A DNA stretch of 44,859 nt. Origin: Candidatus Nomurabacteria bacterium (GTDB taxonomy: Bacteria > Patescibacteriota > Saccharimonadia > Saccharimonadales > Saccharimonadaceae). The stretch lies in the NCBI GenBank assembly GCA_031255735.1, contig JAIRRY010000021.1, forward strand, positions 1 to 44,859, in the 5' to 3' direction. This document shows positions 18,474 through 27,730 of the stretch, one piece after another. A program made the translations under genes and the position numbers. Within the stretch, counting starts at the first letter, position 1; each line of letters begins with the position of its first letter. Under the pieces are notes generated by a model that was not told the DNA's origin, ran no database searches, and worked only from the letters and a program-made list of their open reading frames with translations.

Positions 18474-18539
18474 AAGAGAACTCGGATCTTGGATCCTTGT
18501 TCCTTGAAAGGCCGGATTTATATCCGGCCCGCTCTCTTT
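18473..18539 (+). terminator. Three-helix 3' element/terminator after the 17730 gene
   Basis: AAAGAGA/TCTCTTT enclosing GGATC-ttg-GATCC and GGCCGGAT-TTAT-ATCCGGCC. Confidence 0.55.
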
Positions 18540-18568
18540 CTGATAAAATTATATTGAGCCATTAGCCC

Positions 18569-18784
18569 ATTTTAGACCAATGGCTTGGTATTTTCACCTC
18601 TGCTGGAGTCTTGCAACCTACGAGCTGCAAGAGTGTGCAAGTGAAAATTACCGAATACTCCGTGTTTTGACTGGGCCGACAGCGCGCACGACGACTGGGC
18701 TTCGCCGGTCGTCAGGGATTTGTAGCCCTACGCCCTTGGCCACTTGGTTCTTTAGGAAACCGACCTCTAAGGGCAGTTTTTTTA
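18569..18784 (+). ncRNA. Candidate structured RNA ending in a terminator-like hairpin with T7
   Basis: Helices GGTATTTTCAC/GTGAAAATTACC, TCTTGCA/TGCAAGA, GACGACTGG-GCTTCG-CCGGTCGTC, GCCCTT/AAGGGC followed by TTTTTTT; no convincing promoter found. Confidence 0.4.
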
Positions 18785-18940
18785 TTGATAAAGTTATAGC
18801 GTTTTGTATACCTCGGCAGTATTAGTGCATCAAGCGGCCACACTACACCCATAGCCAAACACCACCCATACAGGCCTTACTTGATGGCATATTACAATTT
18901 AGAGGTCGGAGTTTAGGAGGTTATGGATGTATACAAGATA

Positions 18941-18969
18941 TTGACTTTTTATGCCGCTTGTGCTACAAT
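18941..18969 (+). promoter_or_regulatory. Promoter TTGACT-N17-TACAAT
   Basis: Read directly; upstream of the 19025 gene. Confidence 0.75.
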
Positions 18970-19024
18970 GGAGGAGAGTGGGCAAGTAATTGCCTAGCGG
19001 CAAAAAATAAACAAGGATATAAAT

Positions 19025-19294
19025 ATGGATGAAGCGTCACAAATATTAGTAATTATACTGTCGGCTGCTCTTGCGGTTTTCCTAGTGTTGGGTATCACGT
19101 TGATGATAATGCTGATAAAACTTAGTAATCAGATCAAAAAAACCGCCGTGTCAATTCGCACAACTAGCGAGGCTGTTGAAAATGTGGTGACGAGTATCGC
19201 CAAGTTAGTGTCGCCGGCTATAGTCGTTAAGACAATTAAGGAAGTTTTTGATAAAATTAAACCAAGTAAAAGTACAAAAAAGGAGAAAGAATGA
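19025..19294 (+). CDS. Small membrane protein with N-terminal TM helix
   Basis: Hydrophobic N-terminus, basic C-terminus, coupled to next gene. Confidence 0.72.
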   Translation: MDEASQILVIILSAALAVFLVLGITLMIMLIKLSNQIKKTAVSIRTTSEAVENVVTSIAKLVSPAIVVKTIKEVFDKIKPSKSTKKEKE

Positions 19295-19563
19295 GCAAAA
19301 AAGGTAAATTTGCACTCGGTGTGGCATTGGGTGCTATAGGTGGGGCAATTGCAGGTATCTTAACTGCGCCAAAAAGTGGTAAGGAGACTCGCGCTGATAT
19401 AAAAAAGAAAGCGGGCGAAGTTAAGGCTGATGCCGATAAAAAGGTCGCTGAAGCTAAAAAGATGGTTGAAAAAACTGCTAAAGAAGTTGACGCCAAAGCT
19501 AAAGACTTACAAAAGCGTACTAAAGCCGCTGCCAAGGCTGCCAAAGAAGAGTTTACGAAGTAG
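19291..19563 (+). CDS. YtxH-domain-like protein
   Basis: GVALGAIGGAIAGILTAPKSGKETRADIKKKAGE plus Ala/Lys coiled coil. Confidence 0.78.
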   Translation: MSKKGKFALGVALGAIGGAIAGILTAPKSGKETRADIKKKAGEVKADADKKVAEAKKMVEKTAKEVDAKAKDLQKRTKAAAKAAKEEFTK

Positions 19564-19628
19564 ATTCTCTGTTTTTTAAAAAGTATAGTCGCTAAAAGGC
19601 GGCTATATCTTTAAGCAGAGGCTTTTTA

Positions 19629-19657
19629 TTGACCCTTTATACTGTTTGTGCTAATAA
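19629..19657 (+). promoter_or_regulatory. Promoter TTGACC-N17-TAATAA
   Basis: Read directly; spacer resembles the 18947 promoter spacer. Confidence 0.65.
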
Positions 19658-19668
19658 TTGAATGAGTT

Positions 19669-20595
19669 ATGGATAATTCAGGTACTCCCATTCAGTTTGG
19701 TTCTGCTTCTGCAGAGCCGGGTGTAGCGTCGGACGCACCTATTATTATCAACAACGGCTCACGTGGTGGCTCAAAGAAAAAATTTATCATAATTGGTGTT
19801 ATTGTGGCAGTGCTTGCTGCGGTGGGTGTGGTTATTGCGCTGCTTGCTTTTTCTGGTAAGCTGTCTGGCGGGCTTGAAAGAGATAAAGCTATGACCGCAC
19901 TCAGAGATATATCAAAAAATGCGTCAGATTTGGAATATCTTTTAGACAAGATCTACAATGGTGAGATTAGTATGGCTGAAACTAGGAGCGATGATCTTGG
20001 TAGGATGCTATCTATGTATAATTCAGTTAAGAAACAGTATGAGTCTGTAAGTAAGGTGAGTAGAGTGTCTGGTGCCAGTGCAGATACTAGTAAGGCATTC
20101 GCTAATGCTATCATTAAAACCAAGGAATGGGTAGATGCGTACAGTAGTGATATGCAGATGTTGGCTGATTTTAATGACGGGTTTATTAAGAAATTAACCG
20201 AAGTGAGAGATGTGCCAGTTCCTGAAGATAAGCTTAACTCGGAAAAGTTGATGGCTTGGGAACATAACGCACAGGCGAGAAAACTGCTCTCAAGTAACGA
20301 TAACGGGGTTAAGGCTGTGGCCGAGCAACTTGATGCATATATAAAATCTAGAGTCGAGATAATAGCAGAATACAATAGGCTTGGCTGTGAAGATGCCAAA
20401 GAAGTGGCGCCTTCATGTTTGGATATTAGGGTGTCACTCTCTGTGTCGCACGGTGATGACAGTATAGGCGCTGATGTTTTAATGGGAATGGTGTCGAGTT
20501 TTCGCGGAAAATATAGCGATAAACAGACTGACGCGCGCGCTTTAAGTGAGCTTGCGTTTGATGCTTCTATAGATATAGAAGAAGGAGAAAAATAG
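19669..20595 (+). CDS. Hypothetical single-pass envelope protein
   Basis: Gly-rich N-terminus then TM (KKFIIIGVIVAVLAAVGVVIALLAF), helical ectodomain. Confidence 0.75.
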   Translation: MDNSGTPIQFGSASAEPGVASDAPIIINNGSRGGSKKKFIIIGVIVAVLAAVGVVIALLAFSGKLSGGLERDKAMTALRDISKNASDLEYLLDKIYNGEISMAETRSDDLGRMLSMYNSVKKQYESVSKVSRVSGASADTSKAFANAIIKTKEWVDAYSSDMQMLADFNDGFIKKLTEVRDVPVPEDKLNSEKLMAWEHNAQARKLLSSNDNGVKAVAEQLDAYIKSRVEIIAEYNRLGCEDAKEVAPSCLDIRVSLSVSHGDDSIGADVLMGMVSSFRGKYSDKQTDARALSELAFDASIDIEEGEK

Positions 20596-23500
20596 TGCGC
20601 TTCGCGAGGACCAAGATATGGCTTCTTGTAGCTCTAGTATTTGTCTCGACGTTGTCGGCTGCGTGGCCTATTGATAGCGCCTATGCGGACGACACCGCAA
20701 CTAACGCGAGAAACGAAATTAAAACTGCCTATGAATACATTGAAGAATCCGCCAAGATGCAGTTACTGACAGAGGCGCTCTTTCAGTGTGCTGCTGAATA
20801 TAGTAACGATGGTAAAGCCTTAGCACCTAATGACGCCCAACAAGGTAAGAACTTGTTTGGCTCTTATGTTAACCGCGATGACCCATGGCTTGAAGAAATT
20901 GTTCAGGGCAGTGTTGATGACGCGCGCATAGATTGCAACGAAGGCAATAATTCACTGATAGCTCAAACCGCATCAGCACTTGGCATCGAGATGCAGCACT
21001 TGGTTTGCGATGCTGATGATCCGACAAAACCGGGTATTTTGAAGCAGCGTGTATACGATGTCAGTAAGGGTAGCTATGTTGACGGCAAGTGTAATGATTG
21101 GGGTGCCACTGGCAACACCGTGCTTTACTACTACAATTGCCCAGCGGGTGGCTGTGCAGGTAATGCTACAGCTGGTCAAAATGAGCCATGGGCAAAGAAT
21201 ATCCTTAAGGCCTACCAGAGATGGCATAATAAAGATGAATTGAGTAAGGTTTACTCAGCAGATATAAAATCTCAATCGGAATTGTTTCATTTTACTGCTG
21301 CGGAAAAAGGAGGCTATCTTGCATATACACTTTATCGCAAAGACTTGACGATTGGTTGTAAGTCTAATCTTAGGGACGTCGGGGAAACGGGAGATAGGGT
21401 TTATACTAATCAGTTTAAATACATTGAACCGGAAACTGGGATTATAGAATCTAGGTGGATAGCTGGAGATATTAAGCCGCCTGGTGGTAATAGTAGTGGT
21501 GGCCGCACCTTTATTGGTAATTTCACCTGTACCGAGATAGCAAAGAGAGCGTCGGACTTTGCGAATAATATGCAGACTAAGATGTTTGACTATATTAAGA
21601 AAATTTGTGGAAAATATTTGAAGAAGCAGCTTATTGATGATGGGCTCATTGATGAGTATCAAGCCGTTATTGATGAAGGGTCTAGCGAAGAAGCGGTCGC
21701 TAATGCTAAGAAATATTTAGCAACTGCCGAAGCCGCTGTGAGAGATGATAAATATTGGAAAGAAATTCCTAAGGAAGATGGGCCGCCCGCTAGGACTATT
21801 GGGCGTGAATGCTTAAACCAAGAGGACCTGCCAGGTATAAGTGGCGTGAATTGGCGGGAATACGACGAAATCCCTGAAGAAGAAGCTAGTACCTGTAATA
21901 CTGGCACGGCGCTTGGTTGGATACTATGCCCGGTTGCAGAGTTTCTTGGTGGGCTTATTGACAGTTTATATGTGTGGATGGAAGAAAATCTTTTGAATAT
22001 ACCTTTAGGTATCTTTAGCTCTGATAGTGATACATTTAGGGTGTGGCAGGTATTCCGCGACATAGCCAATGTCGTATTTGTAATACTGTTACTAGTTGTA
22101 ATATTATCTCAGGCCACTGGTATAGGTATCAATAACTACGGCATTAAAAAAGTATTACCCAAGATAATAATGATGGCACTTCTCGTTAACCTGTCGTTCT
22201 ACGTTTGCCAGTTAGCCGTAGATTTATCAAATATCGTTGGTAATCAGGTATACCGTATACTTACTTCTATGCCAAATACTAGTATGGAATTAGAGTCATT
22301 TACGGAAGGAAGCTCTGGTGGTGGAATAGTCGCTGTCATATTAGGGGGCGGCCTAACTATTGGTTTATTCGCGTTTGGTGCTTTAGGTGGTTTGATGCTC
22401 ATTCTGTTGGGCGCACTTATAGCCATACTATTGGCGTTTCTTATACTTATTGTTCGACAGGCCGCAGTAGTGCTCCTGATTGTTCTTTCCCCTCTTGCCT
22501 TTGTATGTTATATGTTGCCAAATACCGAAAAGCTATTTCAGAAATGGTTGGGTATGTTTAAGGGGATGTTACTTATATTTCCAATGATTGGTGTTGTTAT
22601 GGGCAGTGGTAAGTTGGCTGGCGCCATAATACAGCATGCGAAACCCGATGATAAGTTCTTCACACTCGTAGGTATTGCGTGTACTATACTGCCGTTCTTT
22701 GCCTTACCATCACTAATACGCGGATCAATGAATGCCTTGGGCACGCTCGGCGCCAAGATAGCTGGCATGCGTGCCGGAGCTGGCATGCGTGCTAGAGGTA
22801 TGGCTAGTGTGAAAAAGGCTCCAGCAAATAGCGCTCTTGGTCGTAAAATTAGAGGTGGTGTTGGCGATAGAATAGGTAATAGTCGCCTCGGCAAAAGCAG
22901 CGTTGGGCGGATGATAGGTGTTAATCGTTGGGGTGCAAGGCAGACGGCGGCCGTTTCCGAATTAGATGCGGCAGATACGAAAGCCGCAGTAGCGCTTGCT
23001 GCTGCGCAAGAAAAGCGCAAAGGAGCTTTTGCTACAGACGACGAATTAGCTGATGCGATGAATAGGGCATACAGAGCTGGTGATACGGCAACAGGCGATG
23101 CTATGCATTCTAAATTAGTGTCGCACGGGTCATCGGGGCTAAACGCCATATATAATGCCGTTAGGGAAATGGAGAAAAATGCTAAAGATGGCGACGCGAA
23201 GGCTCAGTCTGGTTTACAGGCGTGGAAGACCAATGTACGTGATCAACACAGCGGAACATATAAGGCTAAGGCGATGGATATGTTCGACGCGGCAAGCGGA
23301 GGCGATGACCTTATAGGCTATGATTACACTAAATCAATAAAGGGTATGGAAGACGCGGAACTTGCTGGCCAGGGTAAAGGGTTTTGGGCACGTGCTGCCA
23401 CGGGTGGCGAATATAATACAGTAACGGCTAGTGCAAATAATCCAACAGTTACGCAGGCGCAAATTGATGCAGCAGTTGCCGCAGCACCTAATGCGCTAGG

Positions 23501-23753
23501 TGACAATAGTGATAAGATTGAGAGAATAGCAAGCGGTGACTTAGCTAGTGCGCTAGGTGATACTGGAAAGGTTGATGCAGCAGCCAAAGCAGGTGTTATA
23601 GTAAATCCACAAACGGCAGCGCAGCGTACTGTTAAGGCAACTGAGGATACTGCTAAAGCAACTAAGGCTACTGCGGTTAATACGTATAATATATCTCAGG
23701 ATACGATTGAGATTCGACACGATACCCATGACATAAATGATAAATTACCATAG
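20595..23753 (+). CDS. Large secreted/multi-TM protein, VirB6/TrbL-like (type IV secretion-related)
   Basis: Signal peptide, ~430-aa Cys-containing extracytoplasmic region, TM block (FRDIANVVFVILLLVVILSQATGIGINNYGIKKVLPKIIMMALLVNLSFY), ~350-aa Ala-rich tail. Confidence 0.65.
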   Translation: MRFARTKIWLLVALVFVSTLSAAWPIDSAYADDTATNARNEIKTAYEYIEESAKMQLLTEALFQCAAEYSNDGKALAPNDAQQGKNLFGSYVNRDDPWLEEIVQGSVDDARIDCNEGNNSLIAQTASALGIEMQHLVCDADDPTKPGILKQRVYDVSKGSYVDGKCNDWGATGNTVLYYYNCPAGGCAGNATAGQNEPWAKNILKAYQRWHNKDELSKVYSADIKSQSELFHFTAAEKGGYLAYTLYRKDLTIGCKSNLRDVGETGDRVYTNQFKYIEPETGIIESRWIAGDIKPPGGNSSGGRTFIGNFTCTEIAKRASDFANNMQTKMFDYIKKICGKYLKKQLIDDGLIDEYQAVIDEGSSEEAVANAKKYLATAEAAVRDDKYWKEIPKEDGPPARTIGRECLNQEDLPGISGVNWREYDEIPEEEASTCNTGTALGWILCPVAEFLGGLIDSLYVWMEENLLNIPLGIFSSDSDTFRVWQVFRDIANVVFVILLLVVILSQATGIGINNYGIKKVLPKIIMMALLVNLSFYVCQLAVDLSNIVGNQVYRILTSMPNTSMELESFTEGSSGGGIVAVILGGGLTIGLFAFGALGGLMLILLGALIAILLAFLILIVRQAAVVLLIVLSPLAFVCYMLPNTEKLFQKWLGMFKGMLLIFPMIGVVMGSGKLAGAIIQHAKPDDKFFTLVGIACTILPFFALPSLIRGSMNALGTLGAKIAGMRAGAGMRARGMASVKKAPANSALGRKIRGGVGDRIGNSRLGKSSVGRMIGVNRWGARQTAAVSELDAADTKAAVALAAAQEKRKGAFATDDELADAMNRAYRAGDTATGDAMHSKLVSHGSSGLNAIYNAVREMEKNAKDGDAKAQSGLQAWKTNVRDQHSGTYKAKAMDMFDAASGGDDLIGYDYTKSIKGMEDAELAGQGKGFWARAATGGEYNTVTASANNPTVTQAQIDAAVAAAPNALGDNSDKIERIASGDLASALGDTGKVDAAAKAGVIVNPQTAAQRTVKATEDTAKATKATAVNTYNISQDTIEIRHDTHDINDKLP

Positions 23754-23973
23754 AGGCATAATGGCAGAAATGAGTAAGAAGATTAAAAATAGAGAATGCG
23801 ATAGGCTTTTTCTCCTCAATTTCCTCCGCGGGATATTCTTTGGCGCAGGCAGCGTTATTGGCGGCACAATTGTTATTGCTGTTTTAATTTGGTTTCTAAG
23901 CCTCTTTACTTACATTCCTGGTGCGGTAGGTGATTTCGTAGATGCCGTCATTAAGACGCTAAATAACCGCTAA
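23737..23973 (+). CDS. Small membrane protein, DUF5665-like
   Basis: LLNFLRGIFFGAGSVIGGTIVIAVLIWFLSLF; true start probably ATG 23761. Confidence 0.65.
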   Translation: MINYHRGIMAEMSKKIKNRECDRLFLLNFLRGIFFGAGSVIGGTIVIAVLIWFLSLFTYIPGAVGDFVDAVIKTLNNR

Positions 23974-24049
23974 CGTTGTAAATATTACTTACAAAAAATG
24001 TCGGCAAAGCGAGTGTTTTTAGCTTAACTGGTATATAATTAATAATAGG

Positions 24050-27000
24050 ATGGAAGGTGAAAAACAGAAAGGCTTAGTGCCGTCTGATTATGTTCACTTA
24101 CATAATCACACACATCACAGTTTACTCGACGGTCTTACGAAAATAGAAGATCTGGTTGAGCGCGTTAAGGAGCTTGGTATGGAGGCCGTGGCTGTTACTG
24201 ACCACGGCACTATGAGTGGCCTAATCGAACTATACAAGGGGGCTACTGGCGTTGGCATAAAGCCTATTATGGGCGCAGAGCTTTATATGGCAGCGCGAGG
24301 CATGGAAGACCGCGACCCCGCCAAAGACAAAGAGCGCTTCCATGTCACTCTGTTAGCTATGAATGACGAAGGTTATCGTAATCTGATGTATCTTTCCACC
24401 GAAGCAAACCTACACGGCCTATACTACAAGCCGCGCATTGATCACAAAATTCTGGAAGAGCATAGTGAGGGTATAATTTGCCTAAGTGGCTGCGCTAGCG
24501 GTGAAATTAGCGTGCGGTTAATTGACGGCGACTATAATGGCGCTAAGAAATTAACCGAGTGGTACTACGGTGTTTTCGGCGACAGGTTCTACTTAGAGAT
24601 GCAAGACCACGGCCATCCAGACTCACCGCTGCATTGGGATACACAAACTAAGGTTAACGAAGGCTTGCAAAAATTATCTAAAGATCTCAATATCCCACTG
24701 GTCGTTACATGCGATGCTCACTACTTGTGTCGCGAAGATAAAGAAGCTCATGAAATTTTACTTTGCGTGGGTACGGGCTCGTATCTTAGTGATACTAATC
24801 GCATGTCGTTAAGCAACTTTGATCTTTTCGTAACCGACCCTAAAGATATCATTGAGCGCTGGGGTAGGTCGCACCCAGAGGCCGTGCAAAACACTAAGCG
24901 CATTGCCGAGCGCTGTGAGCTAAACTTGAAGTTTGGTGAATTTTTGATCCCTAAATTTCCGCTTCCTGAAGGCGAGAAAAGTGAGGAAGAATACCTGAAT
25001 AAACTCATTTTCCGTGGTTTGGCGCATCGTTACGGTGGTAAAACCAAAGAAGAATCGAAAAATATAACTATCACCGAAGCGCGCAAGTGCTTGCCCGAGC
25101 ATGTGCTGGAGCGCATAGATATGGAAGTTGGCGTGCTCGGTAAGATGGGCTTTAACGGATATTTTTTGATTGTGCAAGACTTCATCAACTGGGGTAAAGA
25201 CAACGGTATTGTGTTTGGGCCAGGCCGTGGCTCTGCGGCTGGATCTATTATTGCCTACGCCCTCGGCATAACTGAACTTGACCCGCTTCACTACGACCTA
25301 CTTTTCGAGCGCTTTCTAAACCCCGACCGCATCAGCATGCCTGATATTGATGTTGATATTCAAGATACGCGCCGCGACGAAGTGATAAAATATTGCACCG
25401 AGAAGTATGGCGATTCTCGCGTGGCTAATATCTGTACGTTTGGTAAAATGATGGCCAAAAACGCCGTGCGTGATGTGGCGCGTGTGCTAGAAGTTTCATA
25501 CTCCGAGTCTGATCGCTTGGCTAAGCTCATTCCCGACCCCGTGCAGGGCAGGCATACGCCGCTCAAAAAGAGTTTGGTGGAAGACCAAGACTTAAAGCAA
25601 GAGTATGAAACCAACCCAACCGCTAAGCAGGTTTACGATTTTGCCACGCGGCTTGAGGGCACGATTCGCTCGCATGGTGTGCATGCCTGCGGCGTGGTGA
25701 TTGCGCCAGACGATCTTGTAAAATACGTGCCGCTTGAGATGGCGCAAAAAGGCGTGGTGGCTACTCAATATCCTATGGGACAGATTGAAGACTTGGGGTT
25801 GCTTAAGATGGATTTTCTGGGGCTTTCGAACCTGTCTATTATCAATAACGCTCTGCGTATAATTCGCAAAGTGTATAAAAACAACATCAAACTGGGCGAC
25901 CTACCACTCGACGATAAGGAAACGTACAAACTTTTTCAGCGCGGCGACACCACGGGCGTGTTCCAGCTTGAATCTGCGGGCATGAAGCGCTACTTGCGTG
26001 ATCTTAAACCAACTACGTTTGAAGATATAATCGCTATGGTGGCGCTTTATCGCCCTGGGCCAATGCAGTTTATCGACTCGTTCATCTCTCGCAAGCACGG
26101 TAAGGAAGACATAACTTACTTGCATCCTGGCATGGAAAATTCATTAAAAAACACTTATGGCATTTTGGTCTACCAAGAACAGTTCATGCAGATCTCTAAA
26201 GAGTGGTGTGGCTTCACGGGCGGCCAAGCTGATACTTTGCGCAAAGCAGTTGGTAAAAAGAAAATCGACATGATGAAAAAAGTAAAGCCTGAGTTCATAG
26301 AAGGCGCTGTGAAAGTTGGCGGCGCAACGAAGGAGATTGCTGAAAAGTTTTGGGATCAGCTGGAAGAATTTGCTAACTACTGTTTCAATAAAAGCCACGC
26401 AGCTTGTTACGCTATGATCGCCTACTGGACGGCCTACATTAAGGCGCACTACCCAGACGCTTTTATGGCGGCACTCATGACCAGCGACGCTGGCAATATT
26501 GATCGCTTGGCAATTGAGATCGCTGAATGTAAGCACATGGGGATCGAGGTGTTAGCCCCGAGTGTTAACCAAAGTTATGTTGAATTCGCGGTTGTTCCAA
26601 ACGAAAACAAAATCCGGTTTGCTTTGCCAGCCGTTAAGGGTGTGGGTACATCCGTGGCCGAACTGGTGATAGATGAGCGCGACGCGAACGGGAAGTTCAA
26701 AACTGTCGAAGATTTCGCCAAACGCTTGCCGTCAACTAAGTTCAATAAGAGAGCCTGGGAGTCGTTGATAAAAACTGGCGCGTTCGACGATTTCGGCGAT
26801 CGCTCAGACTTACTTTTTAATCTAGACAGGATACAAGCTTTTGGTAGTAAGATCCAAAAAGAACAACTAAGCGGCCAGACAGACCTATTTAGTATGATGG
26901 GCGATGCCGCGGTGGCGATGAAACAGCCTGGTGTAGACATTACGCCGTCGCCCGCTAAGCATACAGATAAGGAGCAGCTAATGTGGGAGCGCGAGCTGAT

Positions 27001-27724
27001 GGGGCTTTATATTAGTTCACATCCGCTTGATAGTTATGAAGAATACTTCGCTGAGCAAACTTTATCTTTTGACCAAGTTACACCTGAAATTGACGGCCAG
27101 AGCGTGACGGTTGGCGGTATTATTGCGGCGGTGCGAACCATTATTACTAAATCGGGTTCAAAAATGGCCTTCGTGCGGCTGGAGAGTAAAACTAGCGAGC
27201 TTGAAGTTATTGTTTTTCCGAGCGTGTTTGAGCAAGTTGGTGCTAGCCTAGTGCAAGATGCCGTAATTCGCGTAGATGGAAAAGTGAACGCGCACGATCA
27301 AAATGGTAACACTACAGATGCGAAAGTGATAGCCAGTAGCATTGTAGTTCTAACTGATGAAGAACTGGAGCGCTACGAAAAAACTGGTGTGGCCATGCAA
27401 GCGCCCGTCGGTAAGAAACCGTTTAAAAAACGCCAACCCAAAAATGTAGCTTTAGAAGTTAGCGAAACTGCTGTGCTACAAACTACTATGGAACCGATCA
27501 AACTATATAAGTTGTATGTTCATATTAAAGACCCTAATAACGAAGTGGCTCTGCGTGAGCTAAAAAAACATTGCTCGGCGCACCCAGGTGTGGAAGATAT
27601 GGTGTTGGTGCTTGGCGATGGCAGTGATAAAAAAGCTATGCGCATGCCATTTCGAGTGGAAACAAGCGAGCTAACAAGCATTCTCGTCAAAGCGTTCGGC
27701 GAAGAATGTGTAAAAGTTAAATAG
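24050..27724 (+). CDS. dnaE: DNA polymerase III subunit alpha
   Basis: PHP domain (HLHNHTHHSLLDGLT), PDIDVDIQDTRRDEVIKY, HHH/OB regions. Confidence 0.96.
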   Translation: MEGEKQKGLVPSDYVHLHNHTHHSLLDGLTKIEDLVERVKELGMEAVAVTDHGTMSGLIELYKGATGVGIKPIMGAELYMAARGMEDRDPAKDKERFHVTLLAMNDEGYRNLMYLSTEANLHGLYYKPRIDHKILEEHSEGIICLSGCASGEISVRLIDGDYNGAKKLTEWYYGVFGDRFYLEMQDHGHPDSPLHWDTQTKVNEGLQKLSKDLNIPLVVTCDAHYLCREDKEAHEILLCVGTGSYLSDTNRMSLSNFDLFVTDPKDIIERWGRSHPEAVQNTKRIAERCELNLKFGEFLIPKFPLPEGEKSEEEYLNKLIFRGLAHRYGGKTKEESKNITITEARKCLPEHVLERIDMEVGVLGKMGFNGYFLIVQDFINWGKDNGIVFGPGRGSAAGSIIAYALGITELDPLHYDLLFERFLNPDRISMPDIDVDIQDTRRDEVIKYCTEKYGDSRVANICTFGKMMAKNAVRDVARVLEVSYSESDRLAKLIPDPVQGRHTPLKKSLVEDQDLKQEYETNPTAKQVYDFATRLEGTIRSHGVHACGVVIAPDDLVKYVPLEMAQKGVVATQYPMGQIEDLGLLKMDFLGLSNLSIINNALRIIRKVYKNNIKLGDLPLDDKETYKLFQRGDTTGVFQLESAGMKRYLRDLKPTTFEDIIAMVALYRPGPMQFIDSFISRKHGKEDITYLHPGMENSLKNTYGILVYQEQFMQISKEWCGFTGGQADTLRKAVGKKKIDMMKKVKPEFIEGAVKVGGATKEIAEKFWDQLEEFANYCFNKSHAACYAMIAYWTAYIKAHYPDAFMAALMTSDAGNIDRLAIEIAECKHMGIEVLAPSVNQSYVEFAVVPNENKIRFALPAVKGVGTSVAELVIDERDANGKFKTVEDFAKRLPSTKFNKRAWESLIKTGAFDDFGDRSDLLFNLDRIQAFGSKIQKEQLSGQTDLFSMMGDAAVAMKQPGVDITPSPAKHTDKEQLMWERELMGLYISSHPLDSYEEYFAEQTLSFDQVTPEIDGQSVTVGGIIAAVRTIITKSGSKMAFVRLESKTSELEVIVFPSVFEQVGASLVQDAVIRVDGKVNAHDQNGNTTDAKVIASSIVVLTDEELERYEKTGVAMQAPVGKKPFKKRQPKNVALEVSETAVLQTTMEPIKLYKLYVHIKDPNNEVALRELKKHCSAHPGVEDMVLVLGDGSDKKAMRMPFRVETSELTSILVKAFGEECVKVK

Positions 27725-27730
27725 CGTTAG

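Noticed and set aside
18500-18550. Possible hammerhead ribozyme (GAAA and CTGATAA near a three-way junction)
   Set aside because: CTGATAA does not fit CUGANGA, core elements are in the wrong positions, and no GUH cleavage site follows stem III.
18580-18825. 81-aa plus-strand ORF
   Set aside because: Overlaps strong stems and a terminator; composition not protein-like.
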